5,713 bases of DNA from NCBI GenBank assembly GCA_903953985.1, contig CAJBLW010000522.1, forward strand, positions 1-5,713. Reading direction: 5' to 3'. A model generated the notes under the pieces. The model saw nothing but the letters and a program-made list of their open reading frames with translations, had not been told where the DNA came from and made no database searches. Positions 4,988-5,713 of this stretch are shown here, in pieces. Both the position numbers and the translations under genes were made by a program. Position 1 is the stretch's first letter, and each line of letters starts with the position of its first letter. This DNA comes from an uncultured Burkholderiales bacterium (GTDB taxonomy: Bacteria > Pseudomonadota > Gammaproteobacteria > Burkholderiales > Burkholderiaceae_C).

Positions 4988-5713
4988 GGCAGCATTGCCG
5001 AGCCCACCATCGACGATGAATTGGCCGAGCTCGAAGCCGAGCTCGACGAAGAGCCGGTCGCCGAGGCCAATTCGGGCACCACCGAAAAGGTCAAGCCCCT
5101 GCGCATGAAGATCAGCAAGGCCAAAGAACGCGCCTTGATGAAGGAATTCGGCCTGGACGAAACCGTCCTGACCGAAGCCGAAATGAAGCAGCGCCGCGAC
5201 CGCCTGAAGGCCCTGATCAAGCTGGGCAAAACCCGCGGCTACCTGACCAACGGCGAAATCAGCGACCACTTGCCAGACAAACTGGTCGATGCCGAAACCC
5301 TGGAAGTGGTGATCGCCACCCTGAACGACCTGGGTGTGGCGGTGTACGAGCAAACGCCCGACGCCGAAAGCCTGATCATCACCGACAACGCGCCCACGGG
5401 CTCAACCGAGGAAGAAGCCGAAGAAGCCGCCGAAGCCGCCCTGTCCACCGTGGACAGCGAATTCGGCCGCACCACCGACCCCGTGCGCATGTACATGCGC
5501 GAAATGGGGACTGTGGAACTGCTGACCCGCGAAGGCGAAATCGAGATCGCCAAGCGCATCGAAGGCGGCTTGATGGACATGATGGCCGCGATCAGCGCGT
5601 CACCTGCCACCATCGCCGAAATCTTGCGCCTGGCCAACGAAATCCGCGAAGGAAAAATCGTCATCTCCACCGTGGTGGACGGTTTCGCCAACCTGAACGA
5701 AGCCGACGACTAC
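4526..5713 (+). CDS. rpoD: Primary sigma factor RpoD (sigma-70), N-terminal part (runs off right edge)
   Basis: The frame from the ATG at 4526 is open for 396 codons to the window end. In order: a lysine/alanine/proline-rich basic extension (1-154), an acidic stretch (about 159-180, DDELAELEAELDEE), region 1.1 (about 222-276, with LIKLGKTRGYLTNGEISDHL), an acidic linker (about 293-306, EEEAEEAAEAA), then region 1.2 starting at about 317 with TDPVRMYMREMGTVELLTRE, which is nearly identical to E. coli RpoD. The start of the non-conserved spacer follows; regions 2-4 lie beyond the edge. The presence of region 1.1 marks a primary rather than an alternative sigma factor. It directs RNA polymerase to housekeeping promoters. 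In E. coli RpoD region 1.2 begins near residue 96, so about 220 extra residues precede it here. It lies downstream of envZ; no dnaG precedes it in this window. Confidence 0.96.
   Translation, partial: MPAQKPKKPAQAPAKSKAVAKTPVTAKAKAPVAKAKPAVKAPAKAPAKVSAPTAAKKPALPAGKVAPKAAAPKVKATPAPAAPAKPEKKAAPVPAKKSEVIDKKPTAKAKEAAADTQLKKPSKVAKAPAPTPAEDNKPAAKKIVVGAKRGPKKKGSIAEPTIDDELAELEAELDEEPVAEANSGTTEKVKPLRMKISKAKERALMKEFGLDETVLTEAEMKQRRDRLKALIKLGKTRGYLTNGEISDHLPDKLVDAETLEVVIATLNDLGVAVYEQTPDAESLIITDNAPTGSTEEEAEEAAEAALSTVDSEFGRTTDPVRMYMREMGTVELLTREGEIEIAKRIEGGLMDMMAAISASPATIAEILRLANEIREGKIVISTVVDGFANLNEADDY

Noticed and set aside
4555..5353. Long minus-strand frames (224 and 216 codons) opposite rpoD
   Set aside because: They are antisense to a clearly conserved gene and consist of Gly/Ala/Phe/Leu-rich low complexity produced by GCC, AAG and GAA codons on the other strand.

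Overview
The window looks like chromosomal DNA of a betaproteobacterium, most likely a Comamonadaceae-type member of the Burkholderiales. The clues are the high-GC, GCC/CTG-rich coding, a primary sigma factor with a very long lysine/alanine/proline-rich N-terminus, and complete 3-hydroxybutyrate dehydrogenase and OmpR/EnvZ-type genes. The taxonomic call is inference from gene content and has not been searched.

Layout: a divergent pair of transcription units starts near 1245-1345. Leftward on the minus strand are an alpha/beta-hydrolase (306-1244) and, 4 nt after its stop codon, the first 100 codons of a RelA/SpoT-family gene, which runs off the left edge (1-301). Rightward on the plus strand are a D-3-hydroxybutyrate dehydrogenase (1346-2116), an OmpR-type response regulator (2121-2849) and an EnvZ-type sensor histidine kinase (2836-4227). 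These three are packed with a 4-nt gap and a 14-nt overlap. After a 298-nt non-coding leader comes the first 396 codons of rpoD (4526-5713), which runs off the right edge. The divergent gap holds a striking bipartite inverted repeat (1266-1297). The rpoD leader has a TACAAT -10-like box, small hairpins and a 16-codon hydrophobic mini-ORF whose stop codon overlaps the rpoD Shine-Dalgarno site.

How it fits together: the genes touch carbon-storage breakdown (3-hydroxybutyrate to acetoacetate), envelope/osmotic sensing (EnvZ to OmpR), the stringent response (RelA/SpoT) and housekeeping transcription (RpoD). Co-transcription of the dehydrogenase with the two-component pair is suggested by spacing alone. 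All complete genes look intact and are recognisable families. I see no mobile element, CRISPR array, tRNA or rRNA. I did not find a clearly new system; the items most worth a second look are the rpoD N-terminal extension and leader, the divergent inverted repeat, and the metabolic/two-component coupling.
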